DNA of 64,000 nt from Lutibacter maritimus (lineage in GTDB: Bacteria > Bacteroidota > Bacteroidia > Flavobacteriales > Flavobacteriaceae), in NCBI RefSeq assembly GCF_900116115.1, contig NZ_FOZP01000004.1:181914-245913 (forward strand). Reading direction: 5' to 3'. A program made the position numbers and the translations under genes. Below, piece by piece: positions 44,205-53,263 of this stretch. Positions within the stretch are counted from its first letter, which is position 1; every line of letters begins with the position of its first letter. The notes beneath the pieces are model-generated. The model was not told the origin of the DNA. It did no database searches and worked only from the letters and a program-made list of their open reading frames with translations.

Positions 44205-45716
44205 ATGCCATTCCCAATAGTAAATTCAATAATTTCATGGTTTTTAAAAAAACGCAAACATCAAATGGAATTATTTTTAAAATACCCAATTGATGTTCAA
44301 AATGAATTATTGTTTAAATTATTATACAAAGCTAAAGATACAGAAGTTGGATTGCAGTATAAATTTGAATCTATAAATAGCTACAAAGAATTTGCTAAAA
44401 ACGTACCCATTCAAACCTATGAATCTATTGAACCGTTAATAGACAGAACTAGAAAAGGAGAACAAAATGTTTTTTGGCCAACACCTATTAAATGGTTTGC
44501 AAAATCTAGCGGAACTACCAATGCAAAAAGCAAATTTATTCCGGTAAGTGAAGAAGCTTTGGAAAATTGTCACTTTAAAGCTGGAAAAGACATGCTTGGT
44601 TTGTACATAAATAACAATCCCGAAGCGCAACTTTTTACTGGAAAAGGATTGCGATTAGGAGGTAGCAGTGCTGTTTATGAAGATAACAACTCTTATTTCG
44701 GAGATTTATCGGCAATTATTATTGAAAATTTACCTTTTTGGGCTGATTTTAGTAGTGCACCTAAACAAGAAACTGCTTTAATGAGCGAATGGGAAACCAA
44801 AATGGCAGCTATTGTAGATGAAACTATTGATGAAGACATTACAAGTTTGGTTGGGGTACCATCGTGGATGTTAGTGCTGCTAAACAGAGTGTTAGAAAAA
44901 ACAGGCAAAAGCAATATTTTAGAGGTTTGGCCAAACCTTGAAGTCTATTTTCATGGTGGTGTTAATTTTAATCCTTACAGAGAGCAGTTTAAAAAAATAA
45001 TTCCAAAAAAAGATTTTAAATATTTTGAAACTTACAATGCATCCGAAGGTTTTTTTGCCATACAAGATGTCAATCACTCATTAGATTTATTGCTAATGCT
45101 TGATTATGGTATTTTTTATGAATTTATTCCTATGGATGAATTTGATAATGAAAACTCAAAAGCAATTCCGCTTTCCGAAGTAAAATTAAAAGTAAATTAC
45201 GCCATGGTAATTACCACAAACGGAGGTTTATGGCGTTATTTAATTGGCGATACCATAAAATTTACTTGTTTAAAACCTTACAGAATTAGAATTACAGGCA
45301 GAACAAAACATTTTATTAATGTTTTTGGCGAAGAATTAATTATAGAAAATGCAGAAAACGCTTTAAAACAAGCTTGTTTAAAAACAAAAGCTGAAGTATC
45401 TGAATATACCGTTGCGCCTATTTTTATGAGTGAAAAAAATTCAGGCGGCCATGAATGGATTATTGAATTTAAGAAGCAACCTGAAAATTTAAATTATTTT
45501 ACTGAATTGTTAGACAACGCTTTAAAAGCAGCAAACTCTGATTATGAAGCAAAACGCTATAATAATTTAACATTGGCAATGCCAAAAATAAATGTTGCAA
45601 GAACTGGGTTGTTTTATGATTGGTTAAAACATCACGGAAAATTAGGTGGGCAACATAAAGTCCCAAGATTATCTAATACTAGAAATCATTTAGAAGAGAT
45701 CTTGAGCTTAAATTAA
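44205..45716 (+). CDS. GH3-family acyl-acid amido synthetase-like protein
   Basis: A 503 aa member of the GH3 superfamily, known in plants for adenylating auxin or jasmonate and joining them to amino acids. The ATP-binding motifs are visible: FAKSSGTTNAKSKFIPVS (P-loop-like), FETYNASEGFFAIQD and GGLWRYLIGDTIKFT. Bacteroidetes homologues are common but have no established substrate. It ends immediately before the convergent polyprenyl synthase gene with no gap. Confidence 0.85.
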   Translation: MPFPIVNSIISWFLKKRKHQMELFLKYPIDVQNELLFKLLYKAKDTEVGLQYKFESINSYKEFAKNVPIQTYESIEPLIDRTRKGEQNVFWPTPIKWFAKSSGTTNAKSKFIPVSEEALENCHFKAGKDMLGLYINNNPEAQLFTGKGLRLGGSSAVYEDNNSYFGDLSAIIIENLPFWADFSSAPKQETALMSEWETKMAAIVDETIDEDITSLVGVPSWMLVLLNRVLEKTGKSNILEVWPNLEVYFHGGVNFNPYREQFKKIIPKKDFKYFETYNASEGFFAIQDVNHSLDLLLMLDYGIFYEFIPMDEFDNENSKAIPLSEVKLKVNYAMVITTNGGLWRYLIGDTIKFTCLKPYRIRITGRTKHFINVFGEELIIENAENALKQACLKTKAEVSEYTVAPIFMSEKNSGGHEWIIEFKKQPENLNYFTELLDNALKAANSDYEAKRYNNLTLAMPKINVARTGLFYDWLKHHGKLGGQHKVPRLSNTRNHLEEILSLN

Positions 45717-46694
45717 TTATATTTTTCGCTCAATAACATAATTAATCATTGTTAAAAGCGACTCTTTGTATTTTGAGTTTGGGTACGTTTCTAAAATATC
45801 TAATGCTTTAGAATGGTATTCTTTCATTTTTTGAATGGTATATTCCATTCCGCCTTTTTCTTGTACAAATGCAATAACCTCTTTTACGCGTTTTTTATCT
45901 TTATTGTATTTTTTAACAGAGTTTATCAACCACTTTTTATCTTCAGAATTGCAATTATTTAATGTATAAATTAAAGGCAAAGTCATTTTTTGCTCTTTAA
46001 TATCAATACCTGTAGGTTTTCCAATTTTATCTTCAGTATAATCAAATAAATCATCTTTTATTTGAAAAGCAATTCCAATAAGTTCGCCAAACAAACGCAT
46101 TTTCTCAATTTCTTCTTTAGAACTTCCAACAGAAGCTGCGCCAATACCACAACATGCTGCAATTAAAGTAGCTGTTTTTTGCCTAATAATTTCAAAGTAA
46201 ACATCTTCGGTAATATCTAAGCGTCTTGCTTTTTCAATTTGAAGCAATTCTCCTTCACTCATTTCTCGAACAGCAACCGAAATCAATTTTAAAATATCAA
46301 AATCTTCATTATCAATAGACAATAGCAAGCCTTTTGATAATAAAAAATCTCCAACAAGCACAGCAATTTTATTTTTCCAAAGTGCATTTACCGAGAAAAA
46401 ACCTCTTCTTCTATTGCTATCATCAACAACATCATCGTGTACCAAAGTAGCGGTATGAATTAGCTCAATTATAGAAGCGCCTCTATAAGTTCGTTCTTCA
46501 AATTTACCATTTGAAACCATTTTTGCTACCAAAAAAACAAACATCGGACGCATTTGTTTTCCTTTCCTTCGAACAATATATTGCGTAATTCTATTTAAAA
46601 GAGGTACGTTAGAAACCATGGATTCTCTGAATTTACTTTCAAAGAGTTCCATTTCTTCAAGAATGGGTTGTTTAATTAGTTCAATTGGTTTCAT
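45717..46694 (-). CDS. polyprenyl (octaprenyl-type) diphosphate synthase
   Basis: A trans-prenyltransferase that builds the isoprenoid chain for menaquinone or related lipids. The 325 aa protein has the first Asp-rich motif in LIHTATLVHDDVVDD and the second in QIKDDLFDYT, plus RRKGKQMRPMFVFLVAK. ATG at 46694 is preferred over GTG at 46703: a TATTTTTG (-7-like) at 46703-46710 would leave almost no leader, so the true start may even be slightly downstream. Chain length is not predictable with certainty. Confidence 0.9.
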   Translation of the reverse strand: MKPIELIKQPILEEMELFESKFRESMVSNVPLLNRITQYIVRRKGKQMRPMFVFLVAKMVSNGKFEERTYRGASIIELIHTATLVHDDVVDDSNRRRGFFSVNALWKNKIAVLVGDFLLSKGLLLSIDNEDFDILKLISVAVREMSEGELLQIEKARRLDITEDVYFEIIRQKTATLIAACCGIGAASVGSSKEEIEKMRLFGELIGIAFQIKDDLFDYTEDKIGKPTGIDIKEQKMTLPLIYTLNNCNSEDKKWLINSVKKYNKDKKRVKEVIAFVQEKGGMEYTIQKMKEYHSKALDILETYPNSKYKESLLTMINYVIERKI

Positions 46695-46740
46695 AAGCTT
46701 CACAAAAATAACAGAATATTTTTTACCAATCTAAATTATT

Positions 46741-46773
46741 TTGTTTCATTCATAAATTAATAGCCTTATTTTT
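46741..46773 (+). promoter_or_regulatory. promoter of the small secreted protein gene
   Basis: TTG (46741-46743), 22 bp, TATTTTTG (46766-46773), 29 bp before the ATG at 46803. A good TTG/TAnnTTTG pair. Confidence 0.65.
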
Positions 46774-46802
46774 GATGAATAAATTAATTTAAATTAAAAA
46801 AA

Positions 46803-47261
46803 ATGAAAAGATTTTTATTTACAACGCTAATTTTAGCAATCACAACACTTGAAATTCAGGCACAAAACTATGAATATAAAGTTATAACAAGCATTGAATC
46901 TATTGTACCAATAGGTTTAGGAAGATCTCGAATTATTTCTTCTAGCGAAGAACAAAATTATGAAGACTTTACTTCTGAAAGAACTGCTGAAAATGACAAG
47001 CAAAATAAATCAAAACGATCTGATGTTAAAATAGATGATTTTGAAGAAACCAAATTGGTAAACTTTTACAGTATTGCAGGTATAAATTTTAAAAATATTG
47101 CTTCTAATGATGCTATTATTAGTTCAAAAATTAATGCAATGATTAATGAAGGTTGGGATTTAGCATTTGTGGTTAGCGGTGTTGAAAGCGATGCTGGAAA
47201 AGGCGATGGCAACGGTATTTACATTACACGTTTTATATTTAAAAAACTAAAACAACAATAA
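46803..47261 (+). CDS. secreted protein of unknown function (DUF4177-like)
   Basis: A 152 aa protein with a signal peptide (MKRFLFTTLILAITTLEIQAQ), a charged middle (residues about 50-80, rich in Glu, Asp, Lys) and a C-terminal part ending INEGWDLAFVVSG and GIYITRFIFKKL. The pattern of a YEYKVI strand early and an INEGWDL segment later recalls the DUF4177 fold, but I am not sure. It has its own promoter and terminator and is monocistronic. Function unknown. Confidence 0.7.
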   Translation: MKRFLFTTLILAITTLEIQAQNYEYKVITSIESIVPIGLGRSRIISSSEEQNYEDFTSERTAENDKQNKSKRSDVKIDDFEETKLVNFYSIAGINFKNIASNDAIISSKINAMINEGWDLAFVVSGVESDAGKGDGNGIYITRFIFKKLKQQ

Positions 47262-47290
47262 AAAAAGGGAAGCAATTGCTTCCCTTTTTT
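47261..47290. terminator. bidirectional terminator
   Basis: A perfect palindrome with arms AAAAAAGGGAAGCAA (47261-47275) and TTGCTTCCCTTTTTT (47276-47290), between the convergent small secreted protein and DAHP synthase genes. Confidence 0.85.
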
Positions 47291-48367
47291 TTATTTTACA
47301 TTGTGTTGAATGTTAATAGACTCTACGTGAATGGCTTTAAAAATTTCTTCAACAAATTCTTTGCTTAAGCCTTTATCTGCTCCAGCCTGAATCATAGTTG
47401 CTAAAATATCAGCCCATCTACCACTTTGAAGAATTGCCACATTTTCTTTGTGCTTTAAACGACCGATTGATTCTGCAATTTGCATTCTATCAGCTAAAAT
47501 ATCAATTAAACTGCTATCAATTAAATCTAATTCTTTTCTGTGCATATTTAATTTACGTTGAAATTCTTCTCCTGAACTACTTTTTTGACGGATTTTTAAA
47601 TCTAACGTCATTTGGTGTAATTGTGCAGGTGTAATTTGTTGTGCGGCATCGCTCCAAGCTTTATCTGGATCAATATGTGTTTCAACCATTAAACCATCAT
47701 AATTTAAGTCTAGCGCAGTTTGAGAAACATCTAATAAGGTATCTCTACGACCACAAATATGTGAAGGATCTAAAATTAAAGGTAAATCTGGAAATTCTTT
47801 TTTTAACTCAATTGCTAAATGCCATTTTGGTTTGTTTCTGTAATGTAATGAGTTGTATGTTGAAAATCCTCTGTGAATTACTCCTAATTGCGAAATTCCA
47901 GCCGCTTGAAAACGCTCTACACCACCTAACCATAATGGTAAATCTGGGTTTACAGGATTTTTAACCAACACTGGTTTATTTACACCTTTTAAAGCATCTG
48001 CAATTTCTTGTACTGCAAATGGATTCACAGTTGTTCTTGCTCCAATCCAAAGAATATCAATATCATATTTTAAAGCAAGTTCAACATGTTGTGCGTTCCC
48101 TACTTCTGTAGTTACCAACATACCAGTTTCTTCTTTTACTTTTTGTAACCAAGGCAATCCAATTTCACCCACTCCTTCAAAACCTCCTGGTCTTGTTCTT
48201 GGTTTCCAAATACCAGCTCTAAACACATTGGTATCTGTATCTTTTAACAAATGCGCAGTTTTTAAAACTTGCTCTTCTGTTTCAGCACTACAAGGCCCAG
48301 CTATTACAATTGGATGAGACAACCCCATTGCATCTAACCACTTTCTATTCTCTTTAGTAATTTCCAT
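47291..48367 (-). CDS. bifunctional DAHP synthase / chorismate mutase
   Basis: The first enzyme of the shikimate pathway (class Iβ, KDO8P-like) fused to a chorismate mutase. The 358 aa protein has an N-terminal synthase domain (GPCSAETEEQV, GIWKPRTRPGGFEG, DPSHICGRR) up to about residue 265. An AroQ-type chorismate mutase helix bundle follows (MHRKELDLIDSSLIDILADRMQ). The fused mutase is a likely feedback-sensing domain as well as a catalyst. It is the last gene of the aromatic operon, 43 bp after tyrA. Confidence 0.95.
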   Translation of the reverse strand: MEITKENRKWLDAMGLSHPIVIAGPCSAETEEQVLKTAHLLKDTDTNVFRAGIWKPRTRPGGFEGVGEIGLPWLQKVKEETGMLVTTEVGNAQHVELALKYDIDILWIGARTTVNPFAVQEIADALKGVNKPVLVKNPVNPDLPLWLGGVERFQAAGISQLGVIHRGFSTYNSLHYRNKPKWHLAIELKKEFPDLPLILDPSHICGRRDTLLDVSQTALDLNYDGLMVETHIDPDKAWSDAAQQITPAQLHQMTLDLKIRQKSSSGEEFQRKLNMHRKELDLIDSSLIDILADRMQIAESIGRLKHKENVAILQSGRWADILATMIQAGADKGLSKEFVEEIFKAIHVESINIQHNVK

Positions 48368-48410
48368 TTTAATTTAGTTATGTTATTATTTAATTTTTTA
48401 AAGGCAATGC

Positions 48411-49259
48411 CTATTTTATTCCGTTTAATATTGTTTTTATATAATTGGTACTTTTCATAGTTTCAGTTAACGCTTCACTATTACCAGTTTCAATCATTTC
48501 TTTAAATTCATTTAAATTTTTGATATATTCTTCTAAAGATCGAATTAAATTTTCTTTATTTTGAAGAAATATAGGTGTCCACGTGGTTGCAGAACTTTTT
48601 GCCAAACGCACTGTTGAAGCAAAACCTGTACTTGCCATATCAAAAATTGCTTGTTCATTTTTTTCAATTTCTAATACTGTTTTTCCCAACATAAAAGAAC
48701 TTACGTGCGATAAATGTGATACATATGCAATATGTCTATCGTGTTCTACTGGATTCATCATTTTAATACGCATATTCAGTTTTTTAAACAAGCTTAAGGC
48801 TTTGTCTAAAATTTTCCAATCGCATTTATCGGACTCGCACAAGATATTTACTTTATTGTCGAACAAATTTAATATCGCTGCTTCTGGTCCTGAAAACTCT
48901 GTCCCAGCCAAAGGGTGCGCCGCTACGTAATTTTTACGTTTTGGATGTTTTTCAATAGCTACACAAATATTATTTTTTACCGATCCAACATCAAAAACCA
49001 AGGTATCTTCAGAAACAACATTTAATACTTCAGTTGCTACTTTTGGAATAATATCAACTGGTACTGCAATAATTACAACCGATGCATTTTTAATTTCAGA
49101 AAAATCAATTTCATCATCAATAATTCCTAACGCTTTTGCCTTTTTAATATGCTCAGGATTTTGATCAATTCCGTAAACTTTGCATTCAATACGTTGTTTT
49201 AAATCTAACGCTAATGAACCTCCTATTAAACCCAAACCAATAACTACTATTTTTTCCAT
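48411..49259 (-). CDS. tyrA: prephenate dehydrogenase
   Basis: NAD(P)-dependent oxidative decarboxylation of prephenate towards tyrosine. The 282 aa protein has the Rossmann motif VIGLGLIGGSLALDL, the HPLAGTEFSGPEAA block and the family HIAYVSHLSHVSSF region. It lacks a fused mutase or ACT domain. It lies 10 bp after the aminotransferase gene. Confidence 0.94.
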   Translation of the reverse strand: MEKIVVIGLGLIGGSLALDLKQRIECKVYGIDQNPEHIKKAKALGIIDDEIDFSEIKNASVVIIAVPVDIIPKVATEVLNVVSEDTLVFDVGSVKNNICVAIEKHPKRKNYVAAHPLAGTEFSGPEAAILNLFDNKVNILCESDKCDWKILDKALSLFKKLNMRIKMMNPVEHDRHIAYVSHLSHVSSFMLGKTVLEIEKNEQAIFDMASTGFASTVRLAKSSATTWTPIFLQNKENLIRSLEEYIKNLNEFKEMIETGNSEALTETMKSTNYIKTILNGIK

Positions 49260-49269
49260 TTCACTTTTT

Positions 49270-50418
49270 TTAAGCAGTTATTCTTTTTAAAACTTCATTT
49301 AAAGTAGCTGTATCTACACATAAAGAAGCTCTTATATAACCTTCGCCATTTGTTCCAAAAATGGTTCCTGGCGTAATAAACACATCTTTTTCATACAATA
49401 ACTTATCAGTTAATGCTTCTGAATTTTCATCCGCAGGAATTTTAGCCCAAACAAATAAACCACCAATATTTGGGTTGTAGGTACAATTTAACGCATCAAA
49501 TATTTTCCAAACCAACGCTCTTCTTTCTTGGTATATTTCATTTTGCTTTTGAAACCAATCATTTGATAATTTAAAGGCTTCTACTGCTCCTTTTTGAATT
49601 CCTAAAAACATTCCAGAATCCATATTACTTTTTACTTCTAAAATAGTTTTAATAATTTGCGCATCACCAACTACCATTCCAACTCGCCAGCCAGCCATAT
49701 TAAATGTTTTACTCAACGAATTTAACTCAATAGCTACTTCTTTTGCGCCTTCAACCTCTAAAATACTTAACGGATTGTCATTTAAAATAAAACTATACGG
49801 ATTGTCATTTACAATTAAAATATTGTGCTTTTTTGCAAAAGCAATTAATTGCTTAAAATCATCTTTAGTAGCTACCGCACCTGTTGGCATATGCGGATAA
49901 TTTATCCACATAATTTTTACTTTTGAAAGGTCATTCTTTTCAATCTCATCAAAATTAGGCAACCAATTATTTTCAGCATTTAAATTATAAAATATCGGTT
50001 TTGCTTCCACTAAATTTGTTACTGAAGCATAGGTTGGATACCCTGGATTTGGAATTAAAACTTCATCGCCTTTATTTAAAAATGCCAAAGAAATATGCAT
50101 AATTCCTTCTTTTGATCCCATCAATGGTAAAATCTCATTTGCTGGATTTAAGATGACATGATAGTTCGCTTTATAAAATTGCGCCATTCCATCGCGCAAC
50201 TCCGGTATTCCTTGGTAACTTTGATATTGATGTGCATTTGGCAATGTTACTGCTTGTTGAAGGGCTTCAATTACATTTGCTGACGGATGCAAATCTGGAC
50301 TTCCTATAGCAATATTTATAACAGGTTTACCTGCGCTTCTTAAAGCAGCTACTTCTCTTAATTTTTTAGAAAAGTAGTATTCCTTAACATCATTTAATCT
50401 GTCTGCTTTTTGTATCAT
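49270..50418 (-). CDS. class I/II aminotransferase, probable aromatic amino-acid aminotransferase
   Basis: A 382 aa fold-type I PLP enzyme. Visible are IAIGSPDLHPS, NPGYPTYASV, NYPHMPTGAVA and the PLP Lys motif LNSLSKTFNMAGWRVGM. Sequence alone would allow a succinyldiaminopimelate or LL-DAP aminotransferase. Its place between pheA and tyrA, with a 1-bp overlap with pheA, points to the last step of Phe/Tyr synthesis. Confidence 0.85.
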   Translation of the reverse strand: MIQKADRLNDVKEYYFSKKLREVAALRSAGKPVINIAIGSPDLHPSANVIEALQQAVTLPNAHQYQSYQGIPELRDGMAQFYKANYHVILNPANEILPLMGSKEGIMHISLAFLNKGDEVLIPNPGYPTYASVTNLVEAKPIFYNLNAENNWLPNFDEIEKNDLSKVKIMWINYPHMPTGAVATKDDFKQLIAFAKKHNILIVNDNPYSFILNDNPLSILEVEGAKEVAIELNSLSKTFNMAGWRVGMVVGDAQIIKTILEVKSNMDSGMFLGIQKGAVEAFKLSNDWFQKQNEIYQERRALVWKIFDALNCTYNPNIGGLFVWAKIPADENSEALTDKLLYEKDVFITPGTIFGTNGEGYIRASLCVDTATLNEVLKRITA

Positions 50419-51236
50419 TATCTTTTACTTTTATTGTATTCACCCAATACAGTTAACGCTTCCACTTCTTTTTTAACCTCTACAATTGCATTGTAATAAT
50501 CTGCATAACTTTCAAAAATAAAATCAGCAAAAAAAGCATATTTCCATGGCGTATCAATTACAGGCATCGATTGAATTTTAGACAAATTCAAATTGTGTTT
50601 TGCTAAAATTGTAAGTACGGTAGCCAAACTACCCGTATCATCACTCGTTATAAATTTTATGGATGCTTTGTTTGATGAAACGTTTGTTCTGTTTTCAGTG
50701 CCTGTTAATACAAAAAACCGCGTTGAATTGTCTTTTATTGTTTGAATTTCAGGTGCAATAATATTTAAACTATACGTATTGGCTGCCAAATTACTAGCAA
50801 TAGCTCCAATTCCTATTAATTGATTGTCATGAATTCTTTTTGCAACTGAAGCCGTATCTTTATCTTCAATTAACTTAATATGTGGATAGTTTTTAAAGAA
50901 ACTATGGCATTGTAATAAAGCCATTGGATGTGAATACACCTCCTTAATATCTTCTATAGTTTGCCCTTGCAACCCCATTAAATTATGACAAATTGATAAA
51001 TAATACTCTCCGCTTATTGCTAAGTTGTTGTCATCTATTAACGCATAATTTGGTAAAATTGCCCCTGCAATTGAGTTTTCAATAGCCATAATAAGCACTT
51101 CTGCTTTTTTATCTACCAATAATTGTGGCATTTCACTGAATGATAAACATTCTACCAAATCTATATTTTCACCAAAATATTCTTTTGCAACTATGTGATG
51201 AAATGATCCTTTAATTCCTTGTATTGCTACTTTCAT
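50418..51236 (-). CDS. pheA: prephenate dehydratase
   Basis: Converts prephenate to phenylpyruvate. The 272 aa protein has the PDT domain (MKVAIQGIKGSFHHIVAKEYF; DKDTASVAKRI) and a C-terminal ACT domain (SLATVLTILAKHNLNLSKIQSMP, WKYAFFADF), which normally binds phenylalanine. It is the first gene of the aromatic operon, 14 bp after the leader terminator. Confidence 0.95.
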   Translation of the reverse strand: MKVAIQGIKGSFHHIVAKEYFGENIDLVECLSFSEMPQLLVDKKAEVLIMAIENSIAGAILPNYALIDDNNLAISGEYYLSICHNLMGLQGQTIEDIKEVYSHPMALLQCHSFFKNYPHIKLIEDKDTASVAKRIHDNQLIGIGAIASNLAANTYSLNIIAPEIQTIKDNSTRFFVLTGTENRTNVSSNKASIKFITSDDTGSLATVLTILAKHNLNLSKIQSMPVIDTPWKYAFFADFIFESYADYYNAIVEVKKEVEALTVLGEYNKSKR

Positions 51237-51249
51237 TTTTGTTTACATC

Positions 51250-51282
51250 AAAAAAAAGGTCCCGAAATTTTTTCGAGACCTT
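51250..51282 (-). terminator. terminator in the pheA leader (attenuator)
   Basis: Minus-strand AAGGUCUCGAAA pairs with UUUCGGGACCUU across a 3-nt loop and is followed by eight or more U. One pair is a U-G wobble that would be a mismatch on the plus strand. GAGGCUU at 51317-51323, overlapping the leader stop, can pair with AAGgUCUC of the 5' arm (7 bp, one bulge) as antiterminator. It lies only 14 bp before pheA, so it must be bypassed for expression. Confidence 0.82.
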
Positions 51283-51321
51283 ATTATATATTTTTAATAG
51301 TTAAATAACACGTATAAAGCC

Positions 51322-51384
51322 TCACCTCTTATTGCTAAAATAAAAGTAAAAATAGAAGCTATTCCAAGTGTTATTTGTTATCAT
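51322..51384 (-). CDS. Phe/Tyr leader peptide of the aromatic operon
   Basis: A 20-codon ORF, MITNNTWNSFYFYFYFSNKR, ending TGA. Residues 10-16 are seven alternating Phe and Tyr codons, and there is one Trp. The operon behind it makes phenylalanine and tyrosine, so this is a classical attenuation leader. It starts about 12 nt after the predicted transcription start and ends 39 nt before the terminator. Confidence 0.88.
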   Translation of the reverse strand: MITNNTWNSFYFYFYFSNKR

Positions 51385-51402
51385 AATCTAAAATTGTGTC
51401 GA

Positions 51403-51410
51403 CAAATCTA
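51403..51410 (-). promoter_or_regulatory. aromatic operon promoter -7 element
   Basis: TAGATTTG on the minus strand, a perfect TAnnTTTG, 18 bp before the leader ORF. A GTG (TTG-like) lies 19 bp upstream as a weak -33. Confidence 0.65.
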
Positions 51411-51822
51411 TACATTAATTTTATAAAAACACTATTTTTTTTAACAAAAAAACAATTCTTATATAATTATTAAAATTTCAGTTTATAAATGTTTTATTCG
51501 TAAAAAAACTTTCATCTTTTTGAATTTATTCTTCTTTCATCTGATAAATGTATCTTATTTAAACACTCTTTTACGCTAAAAACTTGATTATTTACGTGAA
51601 AAAAGTCCTATTTACAACCATCAAAATCAGTTTACTAAATCAGCTGACGGTATTTATCACTTTCAGCATAAGTAAACATGCTACTTTGTTTAAGCATAGT
51701 TGAGAGCTATTTAGTTTTATTCAATAAAACCAATTGCGCAACGTTTCTATTAAAATAACAACACTATTTCAACCATGTTTCATTTTAAAAATTAATTACC
51801 TTTACAAAAATATCATTTGTTT
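51411..51822. other. divergent intergenic region between the aromatic operon and the polysaccharide locus
   Basis: About 410 bp with no gene. It holds a perfect hairpin GTTTTATT-C-AATAAAAC (51714-51730), a weaker ATGCT/AGCAT stem near 51680, and TACCTTTA (51798-51805), one base off the -7 consensus, 18 bp before the Wzi-like gene. Nothing else is recognised. Confidence 0.5.
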
Positions 51823-53202
51823 ATGAAAAATTTTCAATTTAAATTTCTACTTGCTTTCTTGTTGTTTGTCTATTTAATATTTCCATCAAATGCTCAAAAC
51901 AGCACTACACAATTTAAATTTGAACTAAACAGTGCTATAGCTTCGGAAAATACGTTGCCTTTTTGGCTGGTTTCAAATAGCTATGGCGCTATACCCAATG
52001 AAAACAATCTCCGCTTAAAAAGTACATTGTTTTCAGATTTTCAAAAAAGCAATAGTGATTTCTCTTTTTCATACAAAGCGAGTTTTACTGCTTATGCCGC
52101 TAAAGAAAATGATATTTTTATCAATGAATTATACGGTAGCGTTTCTTATAAAAATTGGTTATTAACTTTGGGTGCTAAAAATGATGCAGTGATTTTTGAA
52201 GGGCTCTCGTTGTCTAATGGTAACATTATAAAATCAACAAACAGTAGAGCTTTTCCTGGAATTGAACTGACTACAAACGGTTTTATAACAGCTCCTTTTG
52301 CAAAAAACTGGCTTTCTTTTAAATTAAATTATGCCGAATATGTACTTCATGACAAACGTATTGCAGACAAAGCGCATTTACATCATAAAAGTTTATTTTT
52401 AAAATCTAAATTATCTTCCTCACTACATTTAATTACCGGATTGGATCATTTTGTACAATGGGGAGGAACCTCGGAGGAATTTGGCAAACACCCAGCATCT
52501 TTTAAAGATTATTTAAAAATAATTTCAGCTACTGCAGGTGGATCAAATTCGTATGAAGGTGAACAGGTAAATGCTTTAGGAAACCACATTGGTAGTTATT
52601 TATTACAATTAGATTATGTAGGCTTACATAGTAATTGGAGTTTTTATTATTCTCATCCTTTTGAAGACAGATCTGGGAGAGAATTTATGAATTACCCAGA
52701 TGGTTTATTTGGCTTTTTTATAGATTTTAAAAAACCCAAAAGCTGGTTAACACATTTGTTAACAGAATTTTACAACACCAAACACCAAAGCGGAACTACT
52801 TCTGTAAGTGGTTACGATAATTATTTTAATAATACAATTTATGGAAGTGGTTGGACCTATTTTGGGCGTACAGTGGGCGCGCCTTTATTTTTAACCAGAC
52901 CGACTGTTGATGGAATTACCCCCGGAATTGGAGAAAGCAGATTTACCGCAGTTCATATTGGTTTAAAAGGCCATTTGTCTGAAAATGTTAATTATAAAAG
53001 CAATATAACTTATACAAATTATCCGGGATGGTTTAATACTTCAAACAGTAAAAAAAATCAATTTTCAACAAGTTTTGAATGTGTGATACCTGAAAATCAA
53101 TTCCCTTTTGATATTTCAATAGGAATTGCAGCAGATTTTGGCAATTTTAGTCCGTCTAATATTGGAGGGTTTATAGCGCTCAGTAAAAACGGTTTCTTTT
53201 AA
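51823..53202 (+). CDS. capsule assembly Wzi-family outer-membrane protein
   Basis: A 459 aa protein with a signal peptide (MKNFQFKFLLAFLLFVYLIFPSNAQ) and many short amphipathic strands, typical of an 18-strand barrel as in Wzi, the lectin-like protein that anchors capsule in E. coli. WLVSNSYGAIPNENN near the N-terminus and LDYVGLHSNWSFYYSHPFED are family-like. ATG at 51823 is used rather than an in-frame TTG at 51817. It heads the polysaccharide locus, followed by the CpsB-type phosphatase gene. Confidence 0.85.
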   Translation: MKNFQFKFLLAFLLFVYLIFPSNAQNSTTQFKFELNSAIASENTLPFWLVSNSYGAIPNENNLRLKSTLFSDFQKSNSDFSFSYKASFTAYAAKENDIFINELYGSVSYKNWLLTLGAKNDAVIFEGLSLSNGNIIKSTNSRAFPGIELTTNGFITAPFAKNWLSFKLNYAEYVLHDKRIADKAHLHHKSLFLKSKLSSSLHLITGLDHFVQWGGTSEEFGKHPASFKDYLKIISATAGGSNSYEGEQVNALGNHIGSYLLQLDYVGLHSNWSFYYSHPFEDRSGREFMNYPDGLFGFFIDFKKPKSWLTHLLTEFYNTKHQSGTTSVSGYDNYFNNTIYGSGWTYFGRTVGAPLFLTRPTVDGITPGIGESRFTAVHIGLKGHLSENVNYKSNITYTNYPGWFNTSNSKKNQFSTSFECVIPENQFPFDISIGIAADFGNFSPSNIGGFIALSKNGFF

Positions 53203-53263
53203 TAATCACTTTTATAAAAATTCTGATATTCATTATCTTTAATATTTAAATACTATTTAATAG

